IMG/VR virus record: IMGVR_UViG_3300031578_000148
Span: 1-38,512 of that record
Strand: one strand, 5' to 3'
DNA from: a virus
Length of the DNA: 38,512 nucleotides
The notes below the pieces were generated by a model. The model ran no database searches and was not told the origin of the DNA. It saw only the letters and a list, made by a program, of their open reading frames with translations. Shown in pieces: positions 16,293 through 24,041 of this stretch. How positions within the stretch are numbered: position 1 is the first letter of the stretch; each line of letters starts with the position of its first letter. Position numbers and translations under genes: made by a program.

Positions 16293-16864
16293 CGTGAATA
16301 TTTTTTCCCTTTTTCGTAACATTTTTTACAAATTACCTTAAAAAATCTTTTGTTTTCAAAATCTTCATCTAAACCTATTTTTGCGAATTTCCTAGAAAAT
16401 AAATCAGAAATTGTATATTCTCCATTGTTTGATCCACAAGTTTCGCATTCGGTGAACATGTATTTTAAATTTTTTTCAAATAAATTTTTTGATTTTAGAA
16501 CATCTCGAATAAGCTCATAATTTTCAAAATATTCTCCGCTTGAATCTCGGTCTAATCCTGCGAAATATATCGTTGCATCTAGTTTTAAAAATTTTTTGAT
16601 AATTTCAATATCAAAAAAATGGAAATGTTCGATTAAAATCACTTCGTAAGAAGTTAAACCTTCAAAAGAATAATCGCTAAGCGGCATGCAAAAAATATTG
16701 CGTTCGATTCCGTTGGAATGGATGAATCTTTTTTTGTAAAATGATGGTTTAAGGGCGACGTAATTGATTAGAGGGCCAACAGAATTTAGCAGTTCTAAAC
16801 TTTTCCCGCTGTGCATTGGCCCACAAAAAAAATATTTGTTCTTTAAATTAAATCCACCTCCCAC
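16289..16864 (-). CDS. tdk: Thymidine kinase (TK1-type), altered active-site motif
   Basis: A 191-residue protein of the type II thymidine kinase family (thymidine to dTMP). P-loop GPMHSGKS lies at about residues 15-22 (consensus GPMFSGKT). GLDRDSSGEYF at about 101-111 matches the family GLD...F segment. A zinc-binding CETCG and a C-terminal CKKCY follow. The usual Walker B/catalytic DEAQFF reads IEHFHFF here, so the catalytic Glu position holds His if aligned without a gap. Activity is therefore uncertain. The GTG start at 16864 has AGGA 6 bases upstream. It lies 30 bases after nrdD on the - strand and would feed thymidylate kinase (9503). Its last codons and stop lie in repeat copy E, suggesting that the repeat block inserted at its 3' end. 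Confidence 0.82.
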   Translation of the reverse strand: MGGGFNLKNKYFFCGPMHSGKSLELLNSVGPLINYVALKPSFYKKRFIHSNGIERNIFCMPLSDYSFEGLTSYEVILIEHFHFFDIEIIKKFLKLDATIYFAGLDRDSSGEYFENYELIRDVLKSKNLFEKNLKYMFTECETCGSNNGEYTISDLFSRKFAKIGLDEDFENKRFFKVICKKCYEKGKKYSR

Positions 16865-16894
16865 AATACATCCTAGTTTTTTTAAAAAAAATTT

Positions 16895-18697
16895 TCAATG
16901 ATTAAATTCATCGTCGTATAGGTATCGAAGTTGTTCGTCCATTCGTTTCCCAGTATTCCATCTTGAAATTGGTCTAAAATATCCAACAATTCGCGAATAT
17001 ATTTCTGTTTCCTGACCGCAAATATCGCACTTAAGCTGTTTTCCCATTCTATATCCGTGGGTTCTACAGATCGAAAACGTAGGAGTAATCGTTATTGTCG
17101 GTAAATTTGTTTCAGTGAATATTTTAATTATTATTTTTTTTAATGCCTCCAAATTAACCACTTCGTGTCCTAAAAATACGTGAAACACGGTCCCACCGGT
17201 GTATATCGGTTGTAAATCTTTTTGGTGATCTATTGCAGAAAAAAGATCAATTTCTTGTTCAGGTTTTAACAATGTTGAATTCGTATAGCTGAATGCATTT
17301 TTTGTATTTGAATTTTTTTCAAAAATTGAAAACTTAGAAAAAACCCTTTTTTTAGAATCTATTTTAGCTAACCGGTAAGATGCACCTTCGGCTGGTGTTG
17401 CTTCTAAATTATAAAGATTTCCTGTTTCAACTTGAAACTGTTCTAATGTGTTAGACAAAAACTTTAATGTTTTAACGAGAAACGCTTTGCCTTTTTCAGA
17501 TTCTATTGGAAATTTTTCACCAAGAAGTTTTTCGCAAGCTTCGGCTCCGGAAATTACGCCAATCGTACTGAAATGATTTTTAAATTTACTTTTAAGGTAT
17601 CTTTTTGTGTAAGGATAGAAATTTTCATCAAAAAATTTATCTAATAATTTTCTTTTAAATTCCAAAGAGTCTTTAGCTATCTTTGCAACTATGTGTAAAA
17701 TTTTGAAAAATAAATCAGGGTTGTTCTTTGAATAATAGGCGATTTTAGATAAATTCAGTGTTACTACGCCTATAGATCCGGTTAAATCTCCTGAACCAAA
17801 AAATCCTCCGCCCTTTTTTTTAAGTTTAGTTAAATCTAACCTTAGTCTGCAACACATGCTTCTAATGTCATCGGGGTCTAAATCGGAATTTATGAAGTTT
17901 TGAAAATATGGGGCTCCGTATTTAGCGGTTACTTCAAGTAGTTTTTGGCCAACTTCATTATCCCAATTGAAATCTTTTGTTATGTTATAATTTGGAATCG
18001 GATAAGAAAAGATTCTGCCATTCATGTCGCCATCAAGCATCACTTCAAGGAAAGCAAAATTAAACATATCTATTTCTTTTTGGAATTCTCCGTAAGTGTA
18101 GTCTAGTGTTTTTCCTGAATGTATAACTGGTTTTTGAGAAAGCTTTTTTGTTGGAGTAACGTCAAAGCTAAGATTTGTAAACGGAGTTTGCCCGCCCCAC
18201 CTGGAGGTTGTATTTAAATTATATATAAATTTTTGAATTGCTTGTTTCACTTCAAAATATGTAAGATTATCGAATCGAATAAATGGAGCAAGCAATACGT
18301 CTACATTGTTTAACGCCTGAGCCCCGGCCCATTCATTTTGAAGGGTACATAAAAAATTAACGATTTGATTTAAGGCAGAATCGAAATGTTTTGGAGGGTG
18401 AGACGAACAACTACTTTCTAAATTAAATCCTTCTAAAAGAAGATCTTCTAAGCTCCAACCAGAACAGTACGGGGCTAATCCAAATCCTAAATCGTGAATA
18501 TGTATGAACCCATGTTTATGTAAAAGTCTCGGAAGAAAAGGGTATAATCCCAAAACATATTTAGATTGTATTGTTGTTGATGTATGAAGAACCAATCCTT
18601 GAAATGAATATGGCAGACTTGAGTTTTCTTTGACGCGCCAATCTGTTTTGTCGATATACCTATTTATAATTTTTTTTAAATTAATATTTGAATTCAC
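16895..18697 (-). CDS. nrdD: Anaerobic ribonucleoside-triphosphate reductase, large subunit
   Basis: A 600-residue class III (glycyl radical) reductase that makes dNTPs without oxygen. Visible family features: SRWGGQTPFTNLSFD near residue 180, SMCCRLRLDL with the active-site Cys near residue 290, NHFSTIGVISGAEACEKL near 375, the zinc-binding CDICG with nearby Cys residues at the C-terminus, and the glycyl radical loop RIVGYFRPISRWN near residue 577. There is no N-terminal ATP-cone, as in phage T4 NrdD, so allosteric control is probably reduced. The start is GTG 18697 with GAGG upstream, 8 bases after the preceding gene. No NrdG activase gene was found, so the host's activase would have to load the radical. 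This is the best evidence for an anaerobic host. Confidence 0.93.
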   Translation of the reverse strand: MNSNINLKKIINRYIDKTDWRVKENSSLPYSFQGLVLHTSTTIQSKYVLGLYPFLPRLLHKHGFIHIHDLGFGLAPYCSGWSLEDLLLEGFNLESSCSSHPPKHFDSALNQIVNFLCTLQNEWAGAQALNNVDVLLAPFIRFDNLTYFEVKQAIQKFIYNLNTTSRWGGQTPFTNLSFDVTPTKKLSQKPVIHSGKTLDYTYGEFQKEIDMFNFAFLEVMLDGDMNGRIFSYPIPNYNITKDFNWDNEVGQKLLEVTAKYGAPYFQNFINSDLDPDDIRSMCCRLRLDLTKLKKKGGGFFGSGDLTGSIGVVTLNLSKIAYYSKNNPDLFFKILHIVAKIAKDSLEFKRKLLDKFFDENFYPYTKRYLKSKFKNHFSTIGVISGAEACEKLLGEKFPIESEKGKAFLVKTLKFLSNTLEQFQVETGNLYNLEATPAEGASYRLAKIDSKKRVFSKFSIFEKNSNTKNAFSYTNSTLLKPEQEIDLFSAIDHQKDLQPIYTGGTVFHVFLGHEVVNLEALKKIIIKIFTETNLPTITITPTFSICRTHGYRMGKQLKCDICGQETEIYSRIVGYFRPISRWNTGKRMDEQLRYLYDDEFNH

Positions 18698-18705
18698 TTA
18701 AAACC

Positions 18706-19320
18706 TCACGTTCTTTTTAAGAAATTATTTATTTTTTGAATTTTTTCCCATAGCGATTTGTTGTCGTATTCGGTTATCAATATTCCTGTCACTAATTTTA
18801 AACTCAATTTATATTGTACATTGAATTTTCTTTTGATCAACAGGTAGAATAAATTTTTAACCCGTTTGTAGGCGTTATTTTTAAATTCTGAGTCTTCATC
18901 AATGAAATATACGTTTATTGTTTTATCTAATATCGAGAAAAAATCTATATCTACTTCGGATTCTATTAAGATATCTAAAATATTATTTAATTTTCTACTA
19001 ATACCTTTTTTTAAAGTTTTTTCAGAGTATGCCTCAAGTGTCTTGATAGTTTCTAAAATGATTAATATTTTGTTAAATTCAATTGTTTTTAAATTTGCCA
19101 AGAAGTAATTTCCTGATTTATTATATTTTAAAAAAATTTTATTTAAATTTTTTAAGTATATGACGTTCAGGTAAACTCTTGTAAGAATATGCGTAGAGTT
19201 TAGTTCCAATATTTCAAAGTATTGTTCTACGTTTTTCCTATATTTTTCTTCGATGGTTTCTTCTGTTTCAATTTCTCCTAAAACCTTAAAAAATATTTCT
19301 TTTGTATTTTCATTTCCCAT
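18706..19320 (-). CDS. Hypothetical helical protein upstream of nrdD
   Basis: A 204-residue, Lys/Glu/Ile/Leu-rich, predicted all-helical protein without Cys, signal peptide or known motif. It starts at ATG 19320, diverges from the helicase gene (36 bases apart) and ends 8 bases before nrdD, so it is the first gene of the nrdD-tdk operon. It is not NrdG: the CxxxCxxC iron-sulphur motif is missing. A TATAAT directly abuts the ATG, so the mRNA may be leaderless or the real start may be further in. The function is unknown. Confidence 0.6.
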   Translation of the reverse strand: MGNENTKEIFFKVLGEIETEETIEEKYRKNVEQYFEILELNSTHILTRVYLNVIYLKNLNKIFLKYNKSGNYFLANLKTIEFNKILIILETIKTLEAYSEKTLKKGISRKLNNILDILIESEVDIDFFSILDKTINVYFIDEDSEFKNNAYKRVKNLFYLLIKRKFNVQYKLSLKLVTGILITEYDNKSLWEKIQKINNFLKRT

Positions 19321-19356
19321 ATTATATATTTCAGCATATTAAGGTAAAAATAATCA

Positions 19357-20229
19357 ATGGAATCTATTAAAAATATTTTTTTTACGTTCGAAGATCTAAA
19401 AGGTGATGTTTTTTCTCAAATTGAAAGAAATATTGAAGATAAAGAAAGCAACTATGGTGTAAAAACTGGATTTAAAAGTTTAGATCAAATAACTTTAGGG
19501 TTACAAAAAACAGATTTGGTACTTTTAGCTGCTAGACCAAGTGTTGGAAAGACTGCTTTTGCATTAAATATTGCGGTCAATGCTTCTATTTATTCCAAAA
19601 AAAAAGTAGCGTTTTTTTCATTAGAAATGTCTAAAGAACAACTTGCACTTAGATGTGTGTCTTTAGTATCGAAAATACCAATAATGGATATCAAAACTGG
19701 AAATTTAAAATCTAAGGATTTAAAATTAATTGGCAAAGCATATGAAAAGTTATTAGAAGCAAAAATATTTATTGATGATTGCACTAGCCAAACAACAGAC
19801 GAGTTAATTTCAAAGTTAATTCTTTTAAAAAAAGAAGATTCATTAGATATTGCATTCATAGATTATTTGCAATTGATTAAACCAGTGAAATCAAAAGAAA
19901 TTAGAGAATTTGAAGTTTCTGAAATATCTAGGAATTTAAAAATAATTGCAAAAGAATTATGCATTCCCGTAGTGGCTCTGTCGCAGTTAAATAGAAAGGT
20001 CGAAATAAGAAATGACAAAAGACCAATGCTATCTGATTTGAGGGAGTCTGGGGCGCTAGAACAGGATTCAGACGTAGTAATTTTTTTGTATAGAGAAAGT
20101 GTGTACGGCAAAACCAAATATAAATCAAAAAGCAATACCGAAATAATTATTGCTAAACACAGAAATGGTTTGGTTGGAAATGTGTTTTTGGATTTTAATC
20201 CTGAAATCATGGAGTTTGTTGAAAAATAG
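19357..20229 (+). CDS. DnaB-type replicative helicase, RecA-domain only
   Basis: A 290-residue hexameric-helicase motor that would unwind DNA at the phage fork. Motifs in order: ARPSVGKTAFALN (Walker A, about residue 60), FFSLEMSKEQLALR (H1a), IAFIDYLQLIKP (Walker B), ALSQLNRKVE, and LRESGALEQDSDVVIFLYR near the C-terminus. DnaB proteins are usually 430-470 residues. The N-terminal primase-interaction domain is absent; only about 30 residues precede the core, so loading and priming likely depend on host proteins or unusual contacts. TTGTAT and TATATT, 17 bases apart, lie upstream as a possible promoter in the divergent gap, and AAGG precedes the ATG. It is the main replication gene seen here besides SSB. 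Confidence 0.88.
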   Translation: MESIKNIFFTFEDLKGDVFSQIERNIEDKESNYGVKTGFKSLDQITLGLQKTDLVLLAARPSVGKTAFALNIAVNASIYSKKKVAFFSLEMSKEQLALRCVSLVSKIPIMDIKTGNLKSKDLKLIGKAYEKLLEAKIFIDDCTSQTTDELISKLILLKKEDSLDIAFIDYLQLIKPVKSKEIREFEVSEISRNLKIIAKELCIPVVALSQLNRKVEIRNDKRPMLSDLRESGALEQDSDVVIFLYRESVYGKTKYKSKSNTEIIIAKHRNGLVGNVFLDFNPEIMEFVEK

Positions 20230-20264
20230 TTGGAAAAATATTTTTTTACAATTACATTTGAATC

Positions 20265-20474
20265 ATGGTTAAATATAGACGAATCTACAAAAAAAGTAAA
20301 AATGGAAGTTTAGATTTAATTAAAATCGACAAATATGACGAAAAAGAAAAAAAAATATCTGAAGTTGAAATTGATTTAAATGTTTATGAGTACATTGCTT
20401 TTTTGGAGTGGCTTAATGTTTCGACAAATATTCCAAAAGATGAAATTATTGAAAGTGAAGAGGGATCATACTAA
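20265..20474 (+). CDS. Small hypothetical protein
   Basis: A 69-residue charged protein: basic N-terminal half (KYRRIYKKSKNGSLDLIKIDK) and acidic C-terminal half. It follows the helicase gene by 35 bases, in the same direction. No motif is recognised. Its size and place suggest an early accessory or regulatory protein, but nothing in the sequence shows this. Confidence 0.5.
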   Translation: MVKYRRIYKKSKNGSLDLIKIDKYDEKEKKISEVEIDLNVYEYIAFLEWLNVSTNIPKDEIIESEEGSY

Positions 20475-20499
20475 TTTAAAAAATATTGGAGTTAAAACA

Positions 20500-20892
20500 A
20501 TGGCGATTGATATTAAAACGGCGTGTGCTGTTGGGCATTTGGCAAAATCTTTTGACATTTTGAATCAAGAAATATCCATTTCAAGAGAAAAAGTGAAAAA
20601 AGGACTGATTGACGGAAGAGATGGTCTTGAAGAGGTGGTGGGTTTTTTTCTAGATCTTTTCTCAAGTTTAGAATCTTTGCTAGTAATGGCTAAAAAATTC
20701 ACAAATCGAGCAAACGTAATCAGCGACTTCCAAAAATTCGTTGATACTGAACTAATGAAAGAAGTACAGCAAGAAATTTTAATACCATTTAAAAAATATT
20801 TGACTGTCTTTGGTTTAATACTTCAGTATCAAATGAAGAAGCATAACATTATAGAAGAATTAGAATTAGAGGAAAAACATGACGAATTTTAG
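20500..20892 (+). CDS. Hypothetical helical protein downstream of helicase
   Basis: A 130-residue protein, mainly helical, with the pattern AVGHLAKSFDILNQEISISREKVKK in its first half and an acidic C-terminus (EELELEEKHDEF). The start at ATG 20500 is chosen because GGAG lies 9 bases upstream; the open frame continues to 20380 but overlaps the previous gene. It is convergent with the TnpB-like gene, with 41 bases between stops. It could be a helicase partner or a small terminase, since no small terminase was recognised elsewhere, but there is no direct sign of either. Confidence 0.55.
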   Translation: MAIDIKTACAVGHLAKSFDILNQEISISREKVKKGLIDGRDGLEEVVGFFLDLFSSLESLLVMAKKFTNRANVISDFQKFVDTELMKEVQQEILIPFKKYLTVFGLILQYQMKKHNIIEELELEEKHDEF

Positions 20893-20907
20893 CCAACACT
20901 AGAGGGA

Positions 20908-20954
20908 GCCCCTTGGAATTGGTAGAAATGGCCTTACAATCCAATTTTTTTGAG
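20908..20954. terminator. Possible terminator between convergent genes
   Basis: AATTGG (20917-20922) can pair with CCAATT (20941-20946), followed by a run of T. AGGG/CCCT nearby makes a second short stem. The loop is long and the stems short, so this is only a weak candidate. Confidence 0.25.
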
Positions 20955-22466
20955 TTGAGATTGCGTTAACAATGCCGGGGTTGAAAGTTTTATTGTATTT
21001 AGAGAATCATTTTTATTTATTTTTATTGTTATGAAAAAAATATCTCCAACATTAAAATTTTCTACCCACTTTCCTTCTGCACAGAAAGTCTCTTCGTGAC
21101 CAGTAATGTCTAATCCATCTTTTAAAAGACTAGAATCTACAACTTTTATTTTTACTCTTTTGAAAAGTTTTTCGTTAATTTCTTTATGAAATTTATCAAT
21201 AATTTGAATTTTTATAATTGGGCGCGATTTTGAAGTGTCCTTCACAATTTTTTTTGGTTTATTTTTTACAGTTTTCGTTATATTTTTTTCGTGAAGTAGT
21301 TTTAATTGATGTAAACCTCTTCGTTTAATATTAATAGCAGCATTAATATCAGCGTTTATTTCAAATCCGCAATCAAGGCACTTGAAACTTTCATCAAATT
21401 TAACACGATTTTCAATATTTCGCTGACGGCAATTGGAACAGGTCAAGCTTGTGAATTCTTTTCTAACTTCAACTGTTATTATTTTATGGTTTTCGGCTAC
21501 TTTTTTAAATTTTTCATGAAATTTTTTAATAATATATATTTTATTTTTTGGTAAAATTGAATCTTCGTTTATTTGTTTACCAAAATTATTTTGTAAATCT
21601 GAAAAAATATTTTTCTCATAGAAAATTAAATTAAAGTTTTTTGTGTAATTAACTAAATCTTTCAAGAATTTTTTTTTCATTTCTCGGACAACATACAGAT
21701 TGTGTTCTGATTTTAACTTTAAGTTAACTAAAGTTTCATTAGCGAAAAATTCTTTACGATCAAGAAGACTATTTTGATTAAGGGTTTCCTTTATGTCATA
21801 AAATTCAGTCAATAGCTCTGCTTCTTTTTTTGAATCATAAGAAAATATTTTACCATCACTAAATGTAGCCGTGTTTCTATATCCTAAATCCATCGCCACA
21901 CAATGAATTTCTCTAGACGGAGTTATTTCGTCTACGGTTTTGACCGAAAATACTTGTATTTTGAAATTTTTAGAAAAAGTATTAACCAATTTAACTTTGT
22001 ATGCAGGACATAAAGAAATATTTTCATTATTTTTAAATTTAATATTTTTAATCTTTGAAAGATCAATTGTGTTATTTGAGAAATCAATTTTAAAGTTTTT
22101 TTTATAGGTTACACCTTCACATGCGAAAAGACTTTTAAGCATAGGGGGATTAAAGTGGGACGGGTTTTTTCTAGAAGATTCAATTGCAGTTATAATTTCA
22201 GTGAAAAAATCGCTATATTCATGCTTAGTGAAACATCTTGTAACGGCATTTGGGTTTTTAAAAAAAGGATTGGTACCATGCCAGTAAAATCTTTTACACT
22301 GGTAGCGAAAAGCACCCATTGTTATTTCGGTATTCTTGTGAAAAATTTTGATCAATTGATTCCGAATGTAACTATAATCCTTGATAATTGAATATACTTC
22401 TTTAAATTTTTCTTCGTCTAAATCTAAATCAAATTCTTTACTAAAAAAAATTGCTTTTTTAATCAT
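20934..22466 (-). CDS. Divergent TnpB-like (Cas12-related) nuclease with C-terminal extension
   Basis: A 510-residue protein with the RuvC/zinc-ribbon core of TnpB and Cas12. Asp in VAMDLGYRNTATF (about residue 193), Glu in LIFYEKNIFSDL (about 285), and Asp in FEINADINAAINIKRRG (about 377) form the DED triad. CSNC and CLDC form the zinc ribbon. The N-terminal ~185 residues do not resemble ordinary TnpB, and about 120 residues follow the last motif, where ordinary TnpB ends within about 30. The gene is last in a five-gene operon and overlaps the upstream HNH gene by 8 bases. No copy of the hairpin repeat lies near it, so any guide RNA must differ from that of the TnpB at 14933. It may be a domesticated RNA-guided nuclease; cleavage of competitor or host DNA is inference. 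Confidence 0.8.
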   Translation of the reverse strand: MIKKAIFFSKEFDLDLDEEKFKEVYSIIKDYSYIRNQLIKIFHKNTEITMGAFRYQCKRFYWHGTNPFFKNPNAVTRCFTKHEYSDFFTEIITAIESSRKNPSHFNPPMLKSLFACEGVTYKKNFKIDFSNNTIDLSKIKNIKFKNNENISLCPAYKVKLVNTFSKNFKIQVFSVKTVDEITPSREIHCVAMDLGYRNTATFSDGKIFSYDSKKEAELLTEFYDIKETLNQNSLLDRKEFFANETLVNLKLKSEHNLYVVREMKKKFLKDLVNYTKNFNLIFYEKNIFSDLQNNFGKQINEDSILPKNKIYIIKKFHEKFKKVAENHKIITVEVRKEFTSLTCSNCRQRNIENRVKFDESFKCLDCGFEINADINAAINIKRRGLHQLKLLHEKNITKTVKNKPKKIVKDTSKSRPIIKIQIIDKFHKEINEKLFKRVKIKVVDSSLLKDGLDITGHEETFCAEGKWVENFNVGDIFFITIKINKNDSLNTIKLSTPALLTQSQLKKIGL

Positions 22467-22773
22467 TTAGTTTTTCTACGAGGACCTCGAAATTATTTTT
22501 CTTTTTTTTATTTTCAACTGATTCCAAATATTGTAAATTCCGCAAAACATGTAGGCCGCGCGTAGCTACTCCTTGCAAAGGGAAAATATGGTCAACATCA
22601 TATCCTTTTGGACAATTGCGGTAAAATGTTTTAATTTCTGATGTTTCTGACCATATTGGTATATATTTTTTTTTTGAAGCTCTGTATTTTGCCGCTTTAA
22701 ATCTAGAATTCGAATATTGTTTTAAAGTTGGCAGTTTTCTTAATTTTTTAATTGCTTTAATATTTAGTTTCAT
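22459..22773 (-). CDS. HNH endonuclease
   Basis: A 104-residue basic protein with the HNH fold signature YDVDHIFPLQG (about residue 67), followed by GLHVLRNLQYLESVENKKKKNN (given here in full only as key residues His, Asn, Asn). A basic N-terminal half would bind DNA. Proteins of this type are free-standing phage nucleases used in homing, packaging or host DNA breakdown. It overlaps the upstream gene by 17 bases and the downstream TnpB-like gene by 8, so the pair is likely co-translated. A nuclease pair in one operon could act together. The family assignment is firm; the role is not. Confidence 0.85.
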   Translation of the reverse strand: MKLNIKAIKKLRKLPTLKQYSNSRFKAAKYRASKKKYIPIWSETSEIKTFYRNCPKGYDVDHIFPLQGVATRGLHVLRNLQYLESVENKKKKNNFEVLVEKLND

Positions 22774-23002
22774 TTATTTCGATAATAATAGATTTTAAAA
22801 TAGAATTCAACTCGTGAATTGTTTTAAATCCCGAAATCTTATATTTTGGTTTATTTTTATTTAGTACAATGAATGTTGGAACGCACAAAGGATTAAAACT
22901 GAGTGCGTTGTCGAAATGTATTATTTTTTCTATTTTCAAAATTAATGAATTTTTTTCAATATTCCAGAATGGCAAAAGATCGTCGCTAACGATTAAAATC
23001 AC
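22757..23002 (-). CDS. Thioredoxin-fold-like protein lacking CxxC
   Basis: An 81-residue protein. The C-terminal half, CVPTFIVLNKNKPKYKISG followed by a helix, follows the thioredoxin pattern with the cis-Pro after Val and before Thr. At the place where the CxxC redox site should be (after the first strand, near LPFWNIEKN) there are no Cys residues. It is therefore unlikely to be a normal oxidoreductase. It could instead be a structural partner, as thioredoxin is for T7 DNA polymerase. It overlaps its upstream neighbour by 4 bases and the HNH gene by 17. The fold call is a weak inference from pattern. Confidence 0.5.
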   Translation of the reverse strand: MILIVSDDLLPFWNIEKNSLILKIEKIIHFDNALSFNPLCVPTFIVLNKNKPKYKISGFKTIHELNSILKSIIIEINETKY

Positions 23003-23358
23003 TGAAAATATGTTGAAATTTTGTCCAAGTCTTGTTCAAAAGAGAGAACTCTAAAAGTGTCGAATAAGTATTTATTTTTGTATACCTCAACGGAATTACG
23101 CAATTGAATAACGGCAGCGTTGACACTAGAATTGTCTATACCATTTTCTTTAATTTTTTGTTTCAGAGTGTCTAATTTTATTTTTATTAAAGATAAAGAT
23201 TCAGATCTTAATTTTTTCTCAATTAAAGTATTTATTTCTGAAAGAATCTTATCCTTGATGTTTTGGTTTTTTTCTAATTCTAATGTGGTATTTAACTCTG
23301 CTATTTTTTCGTCGATTAAAACGTAATCTTTTTTGTTGATGTCAAAAATTAGTGCCAT
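22999..23358 (-). CDS. Hypothetical coiled-coil protein
   Basis: A 119-residue helical protein. Residues 15-75 have a heptad-like distribution of Leu and Ile with many Lys and Glu, suggesting a coiled coil. The C-terminal part (VNAAVIQLRNSVEVYKNKY) is less charged. No motif is recognised. It overlaps the previous gene by 17 bases and the next by 4 and is part of the operon ending in the TnpB-like nuclease. The function is unknown. Confidence 0.55.
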   Translation of the reverse strand: MALIFDINKKDYVLIDEKIAELNTTLELEKNQNIKDKILSEINTLIEKKLRSESLSLIKIKLDTLKQKIKENGIDNSSVNAAVIQLRNSVEVYKNKYLFDTFRVLSFEQDLDKISTYFQ

Positions 23359-23920
23359 TTTTTTGTCTCCTTAAGTTAATAATGAATGTTTCCCAAAAAG
23401 TAATGAAATATTTTTTATACCGGTTTTCAGGTGAATAGCGTGTTACGGGGAATGTTTTTTCAAAAATTTTTCCTGTCTTTGAATTGACGAGTAATGAGTT
23501 TTTTTTATATTGTTCGGCAACATATATGAACTCAGGTATTTCGCTCTTTAGAGATTCATAGTATTCCATTTTCATGAATTCGTTTTTCAGATGGCTTTGT
23601 ATGTCAAATTTAATTAATTGAACAATACTAAATCCAAAAAACTCGAGGTACAGTTTAAGTAAATAGTTATATATTTTTTCAAGTGCAGATAAAGAAAGAT
23701 GTTTTTGTGCAATACATTCTTCTAAAGCCTCTAAATATTTTTTTATATTTTTTATATATAAATTGAATAGTTCAATCTCTTCTTCTTCTATGTATTTATC
23801 AATTAAATATATTTGTGACCAAAAGGCATTTTCTTGGGAAGGTTTTTCTACCACTTCTTTAGATGTTTTTTTTTCTTGGGAAGGCGTTTCTATTACTTCT
23901 TTAGATGTTTTTTTTTCCAT
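23342..23920 (-). CDS. Hypothetical protein with N-terminal KKTSKEV repeats
   Basis: A 192-residue protein, first gene of the - strand operon. The N-terminal 30 residues consist of two tandem 14-residue units (KKTSKEVIETPSQE and KKTSKEVVEKPSQE), a flexible tail. The rest is helical with many aromatic residues. No family is recognised. A good promoter (TTGACG, 18 bases, TATATT) stands upstream with only 7 bases between the -10 and the ATG, and there is no ribosome-binding site. That suggests a leaderless mRNA. Confidence 0.6.
   Translation of the reverse strand: MEKKTSKEVIETPSQEKKTSKEVVEKPSQENAFWSQIYLIDKYIEEEEIELFNLYIKNIKKYLEALEECIAQKHLSLSALEKIYNYLLKLYLEFFGFSIVQLIKFDIQSHLKNEFMKMEYYESLKSEIPEFIYVAEQYKKNSLLVNSKTGKIFEKTFPVTRYSPENRYKKYFITFWETFIINLRRQKNGTNF
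23831..23914 (-). repeat. 42-base tandem repeat, two copies
   Basis: Units 23831-23872 and 23873-23914 differ at a few bases and encode the 14-residue repeats at the N-terminus of the preceding protein. The length is a multiple of three, so the frame is kept. Confidence 0.85.
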
Positions 23921-23927
23921 TAACTTA

Positions 23928-23957
23928 AATATAGGAAAAATTCTATTTTAGCGTCAA
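23928..23957 (-). promoter_or_regulatory. Promoter for the 23920-20934 operon
   Basis: On the - strand TTGACG (23957-23952) and TATATT (23933-23928) are 18 bases apart. The -10 ends 7 bases before the ATG at 23920, so the transcript would start at or next to the start codon. Confidence 0.6.
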
Positions 23958-23975
23958 CATAATATGTTAAAATCT

Positions 23976-24032
23976 GTGAATATTTTAAATTCACAAGAAG
24001 ACCACGACTATAGCACACAGCTTAGTCGCGGA
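23976..24032 (+). repeat. IS605/omega-RNA-type hairpin, copy F (diverged)
   Basis: The CGACTA/TAGTCG stem and inner AGC/GCT pairs are intact, but the loop is ACACA instead of GCAA and one C of the outer stem is A. It is preceded by GTGAAT (23976-23981), which can pair with ATTCAC (23989-23994), and followed by the palindrome AAGCAATTGCTT (24032-24043). It has the same orientation as the other copies and lies between two - strand genes. Confidence 0.75.
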
Positions 24033-24041
24033 AGCAATTGC

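Noticed and set aside
18706-19320. NrdG activase
   Set aside because: No Cys motif and all-helical composition.
20934-22466. Nuclease-dead TnpB-like repressor (TldR type)
   Set aside because: The three RuvC acidic residues appear intact, so it is not a dead variant by sequence.
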